The position numbers and the translations under genes are program-made. Below are positions 1 through 10,515 of a stretch of 35,000 nt of DNA, piece after piece. The DNA comes from Cristatella mucedo (taxonomy: Eukaryota > Bryozoa > Phylactolaemata > Cristatellidae), in assembly GCA_009760855.2 (NCBI GenBank), contig WPIO01000121.1, positions 565,001 to 600,000 of the forward strand, read 5' to 3'. Every line of letters begins with the position of its first letter. The first letter of the stretch is position 1. The notes below the pieces were generated by a model. The model had not been told where the DNA came from. It did no database searches and was given only the letters and a program-made list of their open reading frames with translations.

Positions 1-117
1 TCGCAAATTTAATTCTTAGGGCCACGTGACACAAATGAAGTCCTAGCCAGCCCGAATCGAAATCCACAGTGCCGCCGTCGCCGGATCGGGAGTACGGCGA
101 TGGATGTGGGTTTCCCA

Positions 118-118
118 T

Positions 119-159
<41 letters not shown>

Positions 160-405
160 CTCTCTCTCTCTCTCTCTGTCACTCTGTCTCATTGTCTCTC
201 TGTCTGTCTGTCACTCTGTCTGCCTGCCTGTCTGTGTCTCTGTGTCTCTGTGTCTCTGTGTCTCTGTGTCTCTGTGTCTCTGTGTCTCTGTGTCTCTGTG
301 TCTCTGTGTCTCTGTGTTTCTGTGTCTCTGTGTCTCTGTGTCTCTGTGTCTCTGTGTCTCTCTCTCTCTGTGTCTCGTTGTCTGTCTGTCTGTGTGACTA
401 CGCAT
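118..405. repeat. CT-rich microsatellite and 8-bp tandem repeat
   Basis: The stretch starts as (CT)n from about 118 to 180, passes through C/T/G-rich sequence, and from about 235 to 370 becomes a regular array of the 8-bp unit TGTCTCTG, roughly 15-16 copies with one C-to-T variant. Because 8 is not a multiple of 3, all frames stay open and give Ser/Leu/Val/Cys-rich pseudo-proteins on one strand and Arg/His/Thr-rich ones on the other. I do not treat these as genes. Confidence 0.95.
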
Positions 406-589
406 GTTTGCATGTGACTACGCATGCTTGCATGTGCTACAATGCGAGTGAAGCTTTACAAGAATGCTTTGCAAGTAGCCCGCAGTCAGCCAGCGTCTCT
501 GTTTCGGACGTAGCCAAGAGCACCCAGCGTTTATCATCGTGGCGAGCAGCCAGCCGAGGCAAGCACTTTCTTTGCAGCACATGAAAAGT

Positions 590-745
590 GCGTATAAATA
601 CACCGAGTCCTCCCAGATCGCTATACATAGTGCGAGTTCTCCCAGATCGCTACGCAAAGTATATACATGTATGTCGCTATACATATATCGCTATACAAAG
701 TATATACACATATCGCTATACATAGCGAATGCTATACAAAGTGCG
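590..745. repeat. Degenerate ATCGCTATACA repeats
   Basis: The phrase ATCGCTATACAWAG recurs at least five times with irregular spacers, together with three or four copies of ACAAAGT/GCAAAGT and two copies of a TCCCAGATCGCTA phrase. It looks like a decayed, irregular tandem repeat. It has no coding potential. Confidence 0.75.
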
Positions 746-1518
746 AGCCGACGACACCGGAGCCGCTGCGTCGTGCGCCGATCGCCGGGACCCGGTGGCT
801 TTTAAAAAAGGCGTCCAAACGTTTGCGGCACACCGCAGCACCGTAAGGTTGGCTTGCTCGCCCATTCAGGTTACTCATGGGTTCTTTTCTCACGGATCGA
901 CGAACCCAAATTGCACTTTCTTGACTAATAATGCAATAATATTAATCTTCTTTAAAAATGCACTCGTACGATCAGCGTGTATTTTCTCCCGAGAACCTTT
1001 TAGGAGAGCGGTAGAGTCTAGTGCATACGTCGGTCACCAAAAAACAGTTAGCTAGAACTGACACGCGAAGACGCTCTGCCGCCGTTCCTCCTCTTTTGAA
1101 GTACGTTCAGATGTTACCCGGTCTTACTGGCTTCGAACGCATCCATCGCGATGCTCACGCCGTGCTGCCATCGTTGACAGAAAGTCTTTATGAATCGTCT
1201 AGTGTGACGGTCAGGACAGCTAACTTCTGGCCTGGCCCCAGCAATCGCCGTGCACGCATAGCTCACGTGTGCGTAAATGCGATGAGCTCCCTCTGCGTTT
1301 ACTCGCTCAACGCCGAGTTCCAGAAGGATTGCTGCGCAAGCGCTAATGGTAGCCGTCCAATCGCAACGAAATCGCCAACATGAGCACGCAGCGCCTGACT
1401 TGGTGCTCTATAGTGCTTGACAGGACACAAGTCGCCTGTCAAGCGACACCTGCGCCTCGTTAGTCGCAAAACGTTGCTGCTGCAGCCTCCGGAACTTTGA
1501 GCTTCCACATTATTTTGC
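746..1518. other. No recognisable gene
   Basis: I see nothing here that I can identify on either strand. Short open frames exist but have no family motif and no convincing splice context. If lectin copy B ends with the poly(A) signal at 1,519-1,524, this stretch lies beyond its 3' end. Confidence 0.5.
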
Positions 1519-1524
1519 TTTATT
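1519..1524 (-). terminator. Candidate AATAAA poly(A) signal of lectin copy B
   Basis: The minus strand reads AATAAA about 350 bases downstream of the stop codon at 1,870-1,872. The position suits a 3' UTR end for the minus-strand lectin gene. The hexamer is common by chance in A/T-rich DNA and no downstream GU-rich element was established, so this is a weak call. Confidence 0.35.
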
Positions 1525-1869
1525 CAAGCTAGAATGGCCGGCTATCATAAACTGGTGCACTCCATAAACAGGGTTACAAATAAAACGGAAAATTTTACGT
1601 GAGCATCGCTATAATTGAGGATTACGATTAAGATTACGTGAACTCTCGTGAATGTCGCCGCAAGCCCGAGCGTAGAATCCACTTTGACCGCAAAGCAGCG
1701 GCAAGTCGGGCGCTTAGCAGCGCGTCACGGTGATCGGAGACGCCTCGCGAGGCGCGTTTGGGCTGAAGAGGCTTATCACATGAAAGTTTCAAGTTTACCG
1801 GCAGTTCCGAGATCTTGTAGGCAGCATCCTCGTCGGCTCAGTAGGTTGCCTGGCGGACGGTCGCACCGG

Positions 1870-2120
1870 CTAGAGCGGAAATCCGTATACGGTAATCTCG
1901 GCCAAGTTGAACTCGTTATCGCCGTTGGACGCTGGCTTCATGATTTGCATGCTCGCGTATTTTTCCAATGGTGGCCGGTCGGCACAGAAAGCTAAAGTTT
2001 TTACAATCCTGCATCGTTCCGGTGAAGTCCGGGTACATAGCGATTCGATGAAGAAACTGGAAGCCGAGCTGTCAGTCAGACTGAAGCCGACGCTCAAGTC
2101 GCAGTCGGGCGCCCGGTTAG
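1870..2120 (-). CDS. Lectin copy B, last exon: C-terminal half of an F-type lectin domain
   Basis: A strong acceptor (pyrimidine run, then GTTTAG) sits just above 2,120. The exon opens with two bases completing a phase-1 codon, then 82 sense codons and TAG at 1,872-1,870. Key elements in order are an N-R-A-P-D-C-D-L start, a Cys-rich middle (C about residues 7, 30, 38 and 49), K-Y-A-S-M-Q-I near residue 58, and F-N-L-A-E-I-T-V-Y-G near the end. In F-type lectins (fucolectin/tachylectin-4/pentraxin-1 family, F5/8C-like fold) the matching segments are the second half of the beta-sandwich, with (G)-x-Y-V-S-x-Q and a final L-x-x-x-E-V-x-V-Y-G strand. The terminal exon of copy A (24,669-24,910) aligns through most of its length and stops at the same place. 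Related proteins are secreted carbohydrate-binding molecules of innate immunity or fertilisation; the role here is inferred. Confidence 0.72.
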
Positions 2121-3539
2121 CTAAACGGAAAAGGCAGCAATAAAGAGGCAACGCCTTCGACGGTTAGAGGGTGGTTGTGCGCGGCCCCGAATACGGACAA
2201 TGAGTGGCGCCTGCTCGTAGAGCGTGCGGATCGCGCTGTTGGCACGTGCGGTTGTCACGTGCTGCTGGCACGCGAGGCTCGTGACTCCGACTCGCGACCT
2301 TCGCTGCGCTCCTTCGACCTTTGCTGCGCTCCTTCTCCACGCGGCGCGGAGGAGCACTGGGCGACGGCTCGCCGCGAACGCTGCGGCGCGCCGGGGCAGG
2401 CGAGCGACCGGACGGAGAGGCGCGGCGATCCTTCCTCGGGTCTCTTGCGAGGCGATCTGTAATGTCTTCCGGGTGCAGTCGAGTGTATGCGCGTGCGGAC
2501 GTCGAGCGTCCGGTGCGTCGTTTGCATGGTGGCGCAGGTAAATTCTCCGTCTTTCCAGCCAAGCCGTGAAAATCCGAGAGAGTTTTGTGCCTTCACGTTC
2601 ATACGCTTTCGATTCACGTACAACGACAATCCTCCGCAGTTCCGTACTGATTCGGCTACTCAAACAAATCAGGTCGGAGAAAACTAGTTTCTGTCAGGAT
2701 TTTTCTGGCGCTACTGGGACGGGTTAGAGGGTCACTGCCCTACGATAGGTCAGCGCTCGCTGAAAGATTTGCGATAGCTTCGTCGTCAGTGGTCGCTCTA
2801 GAAGAGTGGCGGCGAGGGCAGATGACGAGGCCGGACAAGACGAAAACGCGGCTCGTTGCCTTGGCAGCCGATTCATCACCAAGTCGAGGACCAACGCGAC
2901 GCGTCCGCGCGGCGCAAGCGGAGCTTCAACCGGGCATCCGTGTACCTGGTGAGAGTTTATTAATCGATAGCACCCAGACGGTTTGTTAGCTCTAAACCTG
3001 CCCCGGAGTTTCAATTCGCGCGTGCTTTTATTTTTATTTTCATTTTAACACGTGCTTTTGTTCGACGCTGCCCGAATCGCATTGGAATCGTCGATCGGAG
3101 CCCGGCGAGCGACCACGGGGCTCCTACGCTCACGTGGGAGTGGGCGCGCGCGCGTGCCGCCGCTGCACTGACAGCGGAGAGAACGCGGAGAGAGCGAACG
3201 CTGGTTTTGCTCCTCGCTGTCTGCATCACGTGTCTGCGTCACGTCACGCGGCGTGCGCGCGCGAGCGGCAGCGTGGAGCAGCGGCCGAGGTAAGAAAATG
3301 CAAAAGCCGTGAGTGAGATTTCTATTTTTTTTTTTTATCTGAGCAGAGACGCAGGACCACTCCAGCAGAAGCTCAGTTAAAGGCATGCCTGCTGAAGCGC
3401 AGGGGAGCAGGGGAACCCCACGTGGGCGGAAGTAGCACCTCGCCTAAGCGAGCAACGCTCGCCTGAGCGGAGGTAGTGCGCCAAAGAAGAGAGCCAATTC
3501 GACTCTGTTAGATTGCGTCATATTTTCATATATGTTGAA

Positions 3540-3625
3540 GATTTATCTTATTTATGTAAGATAGATTTATTTAGCTGAGTACTTACTCAGCTAAATAAAT
3601 CTACCTTACATAAATAAGATAAATC
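3540..3625. repeat. 86-bp near-perfect palindrome
   Basis: The left arm 3,540-3,581 and right arm 3,584-3,625 are 42-nt inverted copies with one mismatch, separated by the two bases CT. The sequence is AT-rich and centred on CTGAGTA-CT-TACTCAG. It could extrude a cruciform or be the core of a foldback/MITE element. Confidence 0.95.
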
Positions 3626-3643
3626 CTGTTAATTAGATTTTAA

Positions 3644-3740
3644 TAATATATAAATTCAAGATTTATATGAATAAATCGTATCTTCTATTTTTTCTTTTTA
3701 TTTATTATAATTCATATAATAATATAAATTCAAGATTTAT
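3644..3740. repeat. Direct repeat pair in AT-rich DNA
   Basis: The phrase AATATATAAATTCAAGATTTAT-like occurs at about 3,644-3,666 and again at about 3,717-3,740, some 74 bases apart. It lies next to the 86-bp palindrome, and both may belong to one AT-rich insertion. Confidence 0.7.
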
Positions 3741-3769
3741 AAATCTTTTGATAAATACTTTGCAAGTCA

Positions 3770-3943
3770 ATTCGATTATTGGCCATTCGCAGAAGCTTCG
3801 GCGAAGCGCATCGCCGAAAGTCCATTGAAGTGCTTCGACGTCTCTCGACGGCCAGAATGTCCCCGGGGTGTCGATGGACGCCCTGCGGCAGCTGGCGGAA
3901 GGGCACGACGCGTCGCTATGCGACGGCCGATAGCCCGACGGAG
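3770..3943 (-). pseudogene. Lectin copy B, candidate first-half lectin exon (degenerate)
   Basis: A strong acceptor (TTCACCTTCCTCGCAG) ends at 3,944 and gives a phase-1 exon, as in copy A. The frame reads R-P-S-H-S near the start, then A-S-C-R-R-A-S-I-D-T-P-G, then a Trp-containing A-L-Q-W-T-F segment. This parallels K-P-A-L-Q-S, A-S-C-C-E-P-A-Y-A-F-D-G-D and A-L-Y-E-W-I-A-V-D-L-G of the better copy at 28.1 kb. The VDLG strand and the R-x-D-C-C donor end are not recognisable, so the exon is either highly diverged or dead. Its position between the PAN and terminal exons is as expected. The identity rests on order, phase and short motif matches only. Confidence 0.35.
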
Positions 3944-4349
3944 CTGCGAGGAAGGTGAAGATGAGTGGATTAAACGGGCAAACAAGTAAGTAGAACATAG
4001 GTTGAAATACGTAGGTTTAAAGATATACGTCGTGGAATTATAAAGTAGGATGTAATCGCAACGCGACGCCGAGCGATCCACTTGATTCTCGGGCGGAGAA
4101 CTTGGCTTTCAGGCTTCAAGAAGCCAGACGCACTTGCTACACAACGTGCCGCTGCTCGCTCGCACCGGCGCACGCACTGCTAGTGACCTTCAGGCGAGTA
4201 GGATTTGTTCGATGAGCGAGCAAAAGCACAAGATCGCTGCACCGCAAAATCGAGGTCACGTGATTACTCCAATGTATGTCGTACAGCTGCCCAAGAAAAA
4301 AGAGCAATGAGAGAGACAGCAAGATATACAAAAAGACTCAGCCAGACAG

Positions 4350-4351
4350 AT

Positions 4352-4385
<34 letters not shown>

Positions 4386-4414
4386 TGTGAGAGAGAGAGA
4401 GAGAGAGAGAGAGA
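4350..4414. repeat. (GA)n microsatellite
   Basis: Almost pure GA dinucleotides with a few A or TG interruptions lie just downstream (in minus-strand terms) of the PAN exon of copy B. The Ser/Leu runs this creates on the minus strand are intronic, not protein. Confidence 0.95.
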
Positions 4415-4476
4415 AACACACGGACCCAGACATGCAGGCGCTTGGATGGCTGAGCCAGCGGTTGACGACAACGAAC

Positions 4477-4752
4477 CCGCTTGATTCATATAAAACAGGT
4501 CGTCGCCATTCGACGACAAGGCGATCCGCCGCAGCAGACGACACGCTCCCGCTTCGCTGCGGAAGTAGAAGGCGACGCAGTCGCTTCGGAGCACGCAGTC
4601 GAGGCTGCACGTGGCTAGCAACGCGCCGGTCGACGACAGCAGCATCGCCTCGTCGTCGACGGTGACGCTGGGCAGCGCCGTGACGGACGTCATCGCAAAC
4701 AGCCCGCCGATCTGCGACACTTCGGCCGCATCGATTGAAGAAGGTCTTCTAA
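4477..4752 (-). CDS. Lectin copy B, PAN/apple-like exon
   Basis: The exon is bounded by a TTCTACAG acceptor above 4,752 and a GCGG|GTTCGT donor at 4,477. It is 276 nt long and phase 1 at both ends, so it is a symmetrical module. About 90 residues are encoded. The core C-S-L-D-C-V-L-R-S-D-C-V-A-F-Y-F followed by A-C-R-L-L has the Cys spacing and C-x-A-F-x-Y/F...C-x-L signature of PAN/apple domains, small Cys-bridged folds that bind protein or sugar ligands in secreted proteins. It ends L-F-Y-M-N-Q-A before the donor. The paralogous exon at 30,629-30,877 is very similar, but here the frame has no stop. Relative to copy A the exon start is 27 nt longer, and the acceptor at the copy-A position is absent. 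The ligand is unknown. Confidence 0.7.
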
Positions 4753-4948
4753 CTGTAGAACAGGTACAATGTAGCAATCACAGCTTTAATATTAATAAAT
4801 GCTTCAGGCCTCGAACGTAGCAAGTTGGTCTATTGAAAGTTTAAAGTCAATATTTTCCAGTTTTTCCTCTGTGCTTAAGAAGAGCAAATCTGAGAGTCGA
4901 TCTTACCTCATTAATACTTTCAGGTATGACAAGATTTTTATATTTTAT

Positions 4949-4949
4949 T

Positions 4950-4980
<31 letters not shown>

Positions 4981-5037
4981 CATATATATATATATATATA
5001 TATACATATAGGTATATATATATATAGGTATATATTT
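4949..5037. repeat. (TA)n microsatellite
   Basis: TA dinucleotides interrupted by ACATA and GGTA units. The open Ile/Tyr frames on both strands are a by-product of the repeat. Confidence 0.95.
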
Positions 5038-5087
5038 TAGATTTCATTATATGTATTTATAACAAGATTTTCTGAAGCATTTCGCAG

Positions 5088-5262
5088 GTCTCTGCGATTC
5101 GTTCTTCGCGTGCAGGTATCTGCTTATACTATGCCTCCTGTTTGCGGATGTTACCGCCAATAATTTGGTTATACTTTCTATAAAACATCATAAAGTGCCT
5201 AGAAAGAGGTTCAGCTATCGAGGGCGCTATGCAAATATAGTATTATTGTTATTATTATTCAG
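5088..5262 (+). mobile_element. LINE 3' end remnant (CR1/L2-like)
   Basis: The stretch follows the layout of the LINE 3' UTRs elsewhere in the window: GATTCGTYC-like start, GTGCCTAGAAAGAGGTTCAG, then GGGCGCTATGCAAAT and an ATTATTGTTATTATTATT tail at 5,239-5,260. It is strongly diverged and has no coding part. It abuts the end of the hAT remnant at about 5,262. Confidence 0.6.
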
Positions 5263-6395
5263 CTCTTTAAAGAAAAGTTTAAAACTGGTATCTGATACAT
5301 TTATGGTAAGAAGAACTTGCAAGGTAACTCTCAAATTTGTGAAACACATCCTCTGCAAATATGAAAATGAAAGAAATGAGTTCCAACAGTGCCTTTGTAG
5401 CTGAGTCGTGACAAGTAGAAAGAAGCATTTTACAGTAAAACATTTCGTTGTACAGCTCTAATCCATCAACGTCCGAACAATAGAAGCCTCTAAGATGTAG
5501 ACATTACTGGCCGGGTTCGGTCTAAGCGTGTGTTTTCGAAAACGTTTTTAACTTCCAACACGAAACTGAATTCGACATAAAGTCTTTGATTCGGGAAAAC
5601 ATAGATGTAATTTCGTGTCAGGGATAGTCTAAGCTGTCCTTCATTAATAATGAAAGCTCCTCCTCTGCCGCGATAACAATATCGAGAGAGAGTTCTCCAA
5701 TTCTCTATGTCCTTGATGGATTCTTCATTCAACAGCAACTCCAAACAATTCATATCTCCTTTTGGAATCTGGTATTGATTGTTCTCACAGGTCTTCTCGA
5801 AGTCTGTCCAACTTAATCTTAAGAGAGTGGAGATCACAAATCGCATCTTTGAAGTTCATCTTTGAATCCTTCAGTCTTATCTGAACGTGATCAATCTTCC
5901 TTAAGGTGCTGTACAAAAACTAGCAGCAGAGCTAGTAAGTTAAAGTTTGAAGTACTCTGTAGGAGACTGCCAGATTCACTTCTTTTTTCACGTGTTCCAC
6001 TTGCGTCCTCAGGCAATTGCTCGTAAAGACCTACAATTCTATTCAGCCCATCGTTGGTAGCTTTCATAGCCCCCACTCTTGCACTCAATCTTGTTGCAGA
6101 GTCACGTTTGACGGTGATGGCCAAGACTTTCTTACATTCTTCCCGCCTCGAAGTTGATCTTGAAAAAAGAAGAAATAGATGCAAAGAAAAATAAAAAAGA
6201 AATAAAAAAAGAAGAAATAGATCTATTTCTCCAAATAAGTAATGACAACGAAATATTGACTTGAGCATGAACTCCTGCTAGGTTCAAGCTGTGGTTATCA
6301 TAGTTTACAAGATCTGCCTTCTACTTTCTGGCCACTAGTCTCACTTGCAAACCTGACGAGGGGCTAGACATGACAGCTGGGTTGTCTTAGCAAAG
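5262..6395 (-). pseudogene. ZMYM1-like hAT transposase remnant, copy 1 (3' half)
   Basis: Reading down the minus strand from about 6,390 the frames give a short H-S/N-L-(N)-rich piece, then T-R-L-S-A-R-V-G-A-M-K, E-K-R-S-E-S-G-S-L-L and L-L-V-L-Y-S-T-L-R-K-I-D. These match the RWSAR...ED...A-x-x-LL...VFW-x-x-IL blocks of ZMYM1-like hAT transposases. A second frame (5,846 to 5,490) adds a coherent ~100-residue segment, and near 5,300 a V-S-x-x-S-x-K-L-F-F-K-E-L relic stands where the hAT dimerisation motif should be. At least three frame changes separate these pieces, one being an extra T in a T5 run near 5,912. An A-rich duplication sits at 6,160-6,225. The 5' half is missing. Copy 2 at 15.4-17.6 kb aligns over this whole span. 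Confidence 0.7.
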
Positions 6396-7165
6396 CCAGG
6401 TGATTAAGCCTAGCTTGTGCCGTCTAGAAGTGTGTCGGTGCTCAGCCGCGACATGCCGGCTCGCTCTTAAAGCTGCACGGCAAGTCTGGATCGCCCGTAA
6501 AGCGACGAAGCCCGCCTGTGGCATGCAGGATGGGGCAAGCGGACGGGAATGGCAGTTGGAACGCGGACAGAGAGTTGAACGGCCGTGTGTTTGTTACGGT
6601 GGTTAAAGCTCCTCAATTTCCGTCCCTGTATGAGCCTCCAAAGTAAGCTTACAGCTTGGACCAAGTCTGCAAACAAGATTAAATAGCCTGGCTAGCAATA
6701 TTCAAGTCCATTGAAAAAAGGAATCGCTTGAAATCAAAATTTTAATCTTGTACGAAAACTTGAGAAATATTGCTCAATCCATTTCACTTTTGGCGCCCTC
6801 TTGACCTTGGTGCCCGGGGACACACGACCCCCCTGCCCATTGCTCCGTACGTGTCTCGCGGATTGCCTTGCCTTATTTACAGGAACGACTACAGGCCTGC
6901 AGGCCCTGACGTCTGCCGCCGAAGGGACCATCCTGACAGTGGGCAGGCAGGTCCAGCTGAAAAGTGCTGCCTGGTCGCTGGTGCGAAGGCCTGCCTCCAT
7001 CTTAGTGGAAAACGAATGATAATTAAAACGCCGGGATTAGAAATTGAGGTCAGAGAAAGCTATCTCCCAGTTTCATTTTTTCCTTTTTATAAAATATTCT
7101 TGAAAAACTGTCTCTAAGCAGCTGGTAGCAAATATCGAAAATAATGAAATATCAGACACATTTTA
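6396..7165. other. No recognisable gene
   Basis: This mixed-composition stretch is GC-rich at 6.42-6.60 and 6.79-7.00 kb. A plus-strand frame around 6,890-7,019 follows an acceptor-like TTATTTACAG but has no recognisable motif. I cannot assign a function. Confidence 0.5.
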
Positions 7166-7830
7166 ATTGGGGTTCTAACGGAAGCACACTACTGAAACTG
7201 CTCTCCTCCGTGTAATCGATGACATGCTGTGCAGCAAAGATGACGTGAATGTCACGTGCCCCAGCACTGTTTGATCTGTCAGCGGCCTTCGACACAGTGA
7301 TAATGATGTCCTAATTAAATGATTGAGAACAACGATCAATCTGGCAGGCGAGGTACTGATGGGGTTTATATTCCATTTTACTGATCATGTTCAATCTGTC
7401 TCTTGTAGGTGTCAGGTCTCATCCTCCAGACCGGTCACCTGTGGAGTTCCGTTAGGGTTCGTCCTCGGTCCTGTGCTGTTCTTCATTTATACTTAGCCTC
7501 TGGGAAACGTGATTCCGGTCCATGGATTAGGATATCACTTTTATGCCTATTATAACCAGCTTTATTTCTCATTTAAACTTTCATAACCAGCTGCAGCGAC
7601 TGGTAAACTGAATGCCTGCCTTGACAAGATTCGATTGTGAATGTCAGCAAAGTTTCCTAAAGGAAACGACGTCAAAGCTGAACTGCTGGTCATAGGACAC
7701 CGTAAATGTGTAGCTGGACAAGAAGAGTTTGCTGTTCTTGACTCACAACAGTAAGTGCTACCAGCGTTCCCGGTCCGTTGCAGAATTCTCTTCCGAAAAC
7801 CGAAGTTCTTGCGAACGTCGTGAACAGATA
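7166..7830 (+). pseudogene. LINE reverse transcriptase fragment (second family)
   Basis: Broken frames spell T-A-L-L-R-V-I-D-D-M-L, an S-G-L-R-H-S-D relic of the SAAFDT/DH block, C-G-V-P-L-G-F-V-L-G-P-V-L-F, then P-L-G-N-V-I and Y-H-F-Y-A-Y-Y-N-Q-L-Y. These are the RT palm motifs in order, with the catalytic FADD/YADD decayed to YAYY. The CGVPxGxVLGPxLF...PLG wording differs from the main LINE family of this window (YGVPQGSVLGPVLF...HLA), so this is a different, older CR1/Rex-type lineage. Many stops make it dead. Confidence 0.7.
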
Positions 7831-7859
7831 ACAAAACAACTAAGACCAGCGTAAAGCTT

Positions 7860-10515
7860 ATCTATTGGCTGTTTGACCATAGTGTGTAAGAAATTGCGTC
7901 CCTATGGACGTGTCAACGCTTAGCCCTTGAGGCTGGTACCTCCACGCCCGCAGCTGCATTAGATACACCGGCCGCTAGTAACCTACTTATTAGTTATGAT
8001 CGTACGTACAAATTATCGCTTCGTTATCGTTGTTCGATTGCATTACTAGATAGGGTTGCTGTTGCTCAGATATGTGAATTATGAATTATTATATGCATAT
8101 GCTTACGAGCCCCAACACTGTAACTCCAGCGGCCCAAATTAAGGCTTGTCATTGAAATCCTCGCTCAATGTGAAATTAATCCCTATTAAAAAGAGGCCTT
8201 ATTTCTGGAAAAGGCCTTAGCCTTCTCGCCTTAACTGAGACTTGGCTAAAACAGGTAAACTGGCCGTCCATTAACGATTGAACCTCGGCAGGCTTTTCCT
8301 TGATTCACAACTTGGTTCATCTTGATTAATGAAACTGGAGGCGAATTCGCTGTTATCCCAAAGCGTTAACTTCGACTTCAAGCAGTTTGCAATACTCCTG
8401 AAGAAGACTTTTGAATCTATTGCCTTGATTTCAGCCAACAATAACTACCAATGGTGGCAGTAGTCAGTCACCCACCAGGTACCTAATCCTCCTTCACCTC
8501 AGATTTCTCTGATCTCATTTCAATTCTGTGTATAAGAAATCGATTTTTCTTCACTATGGATGATTTCAAAATTCATGCTGATAACTTATCTGACACCGCC
8601 AGCTCCTTAGTTCGTCCAGTGACTGATTCACTGTCTTTTGCGGCTCATATGCGTGGTCTTAGTCACAACAGTAGTCATACACTCGATCAAATTTTCTCTT
8701 ACAACTGCACTTTGCCATCAGCAATAATGACCAAATTCTGCCTATCTGACCACATCCAGCTTTTATTTAGCCTACAATGTGTGCCCTCCTCGTCATACGA
8801 AATTCATTGTTAATCGTGAAGCCTCCGATCATATCTCAGCTATTTCCAGAAAGTCCATAGTCAGGCCACTAGTCAAGAAAGCAAAGCTCTTAGTCTAACT
8901 TCAGCAGTTTCCTTTCAGCAGCCTCCCTTCAGGTACCTTTTCTAGCGCTGGAGCGAGTTGTGGCAGTGATCAGGTCAACAAATATTATTGGAACTTCAAA
9001 CCTTGCTAGTAAGTTTCAGCCTGGATTTAGAGTCAATCACACACAGAGTCAGCATTGCTTCAGGTGCATAGCGGCCTACACAGGAATGCAGACTTACGTA
9101 CAGTCTCTCCTCTTGTTTAGCTCGGTCTTTCGGCAGCGTTTGATACTATCGATCACCGAGCTCTTCTTTAGCGCCTCTAATTTTGCCTGGGTATTATATG
9201 CATTGCACAACAATGGTTCAGGTCCAATTTCAGTGGGGCAATTAAGAGTATTTATGTAAATGGACAGAGATCAACCGAGAAAACGTCTAAAGTATGGGGT
9301 AACTCTCAGGGATCTGTGCTTGGTCTCGTTCTTTTCATTGTCTTTACTCTCTCTATTACCGATTTGACAGCCAGGTACAATCTAAGCTTTCCTGTGCTGA
9401 TAACACGCAGTTGTAGCTTTGCTTTGATTCCTCACAGCTCCCACGACGTCCAGTTTTCTCAAAACTGCCTTCTTGCATATTGCACGACATCAGCACAGGG
9501 ATGGCAGAAAACGTTATGCGATAGAATGATGATAAAAGCAACTCGCCAGTTGTAGGCGAACCAAGTGTCGAGATCGCAATAGAGAATGCCTACGCCAGCC
9601 TGCGACAGGGTCACGTTCAGGTGTCGTCTGCCGGTAAAAAGGCTAGGTGGCCCTCCCGACCTTGTCTGACCAGTCAAGGTGCAGCATTCCTGCAGCATGT
9701 GCTTGCAAAGGCACTGGAAAATTGGAGCTCAGCGTTTCTGGGCCTAGACGACGGAAGCTCCGGTTAGATTGACGACTGCAGAAGAGACGTTGATTAAACG
9801 TTGCCGAGTTCGATTTTGTTCCGAGTGCTCCAAGTCGTTCACTGTTTAGCAATATGCTCGCACATACGCTCACAACACAAGTATGATTCAGAAATTGGAA
9901 AACTTAAAACTCGAAACTGGCTCCGCGAACATATCTCCATCCAGTTGAATGATCAATCTAGGTGTCTTCTTCCGAAGTGAACGTTCATTAAATGACCGCA
10001 TCAGCACCACAGTTAAGTCTGCCTACTTTCCGTTACATTACATTGCTAAAATTCGTGCTTGCTTAAGCAGGGACACCATATCTAAATTGGTTTATGCAAT
10101 TGTGACATCCCATCTTCACTTCTGTAACTTATTGCTTGCAAGTCTGCCTGCTTAAGCAATCAGGCACTTAAGGCTGGTGCAAAACTCTATAGCTAGACTT
10201 GCCTGCTGTGAACGTTGCACTTGCCACATCACATCACCTTTCACAGATCTGCACTGGCTATCAGTCAAGCGATTCATTGACGTCATGGTTTTGTCACTCA
10301 CTTTTAGGTTTTTTGTTCTTAGGCTGCAGCCTAGCTGCCAGATCTACTCCCCCACCAGCATAAGCATCCCACCACTTGGATTTCGGAATCCAATCTTCTA
10401 CCTTCACCTCATATGAGCCTCAAATCCTTTTGAGGCTGCGCCTTTAGCTCAAGTTAGTCCCAAAGCCGGGAACTCACTTTCGACTTACGTCACAACACCC
10501 CTCACCTGACCACAT
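7860..10515 (+). pseudogene. Degenerate CR1/L2-like LINE (endonuclease and RT)
   Basis: This copy is colinear with the better element at 18.2-21.5 kb. About 8,130-8,280 holds the T-E-T-W-L-K endonuclease block (read as T-x-T-W-L-K with lesions), and 8,450-8,520 holds the P-P-G-T and S-D-F-S-D-L-I-S-I-L block. From 8,556 comes M-D-D-F-K-I-H-A-D-N, then L-S-D-H-I-Q near 8,740. RT pieces follow: L-E-R-V-V-A near 8,950, F-R-V-N-H near 9,030, D-T-I-D-H relics near 9,150 and a decayed FADD near 9,400. After a ~320-bp insertion comes K-I-R-A-C-L...L-V-Y-A-I-V-T-S near 10,050 and L-H-W-L near 10,250. Stops and frameshifts occur throughout. It keeps about 20 nt near 8,530-8,550 that the 18-21 kb copy lacks. 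Confidence 0.85.
9566..9888. mobile_element. ~320-bp insertion of unknown type inside the LINE
   Basis: The LINE frame runs G-E-P-S-V up to about 9,565 and resumes with I-Q-K-L-E-N-L-K at about 9,890, where the reference copy reads G-K-P-S-V-I-Q-R-L-D-R-L without a gap. The inserted DNA is GC-richer than the LINE. Its edges show CAAGTGT and CAAGTAT, which could be an imperfect 7-8 bp target duplication. I see no clear terminal inverted repeats. The minus strand of the insert has an open frame of about 75 residues without recognised motifs. Confidence 0.55.

Larger units (their letters stand above)
2121..3769 (-). other. Probable intron of lectin copy B
   Basis: This interval lies between the two lectin-half exons. 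It is GC-rich from 2.2 to 3.3 kb and AT-rich from 3.53 to 3.76 kb. Two stretches resemble intronic DNA of copy A. The sequence near 3,070-3,110 (CCCGAAT, GTCGATCGGAGC) matches 27,930-27,985, and the sequence near 2,350-2,440 resembles 25,070-25,160. That supports a genomic duplication reaching beyond the exons. Open frames here show no family motif. Confidence 0.45.

Noticed and set aside
69-584. Long Ser/Leu/Cys-rich and Arg/His/Thr-rich open frames
   Set aside because: They arise from (CT)n and TGTCTCTG tandem repeats, exist in several frames on both strands, and have no splice or domain support.
2121-2663. 180-residue Arg/Ala-rich minus-strand protein
   Set aside because: It lies in GC-rich intronic DNA directly above the lectin acceptor, with overlapping open frames on both strands and no motif.
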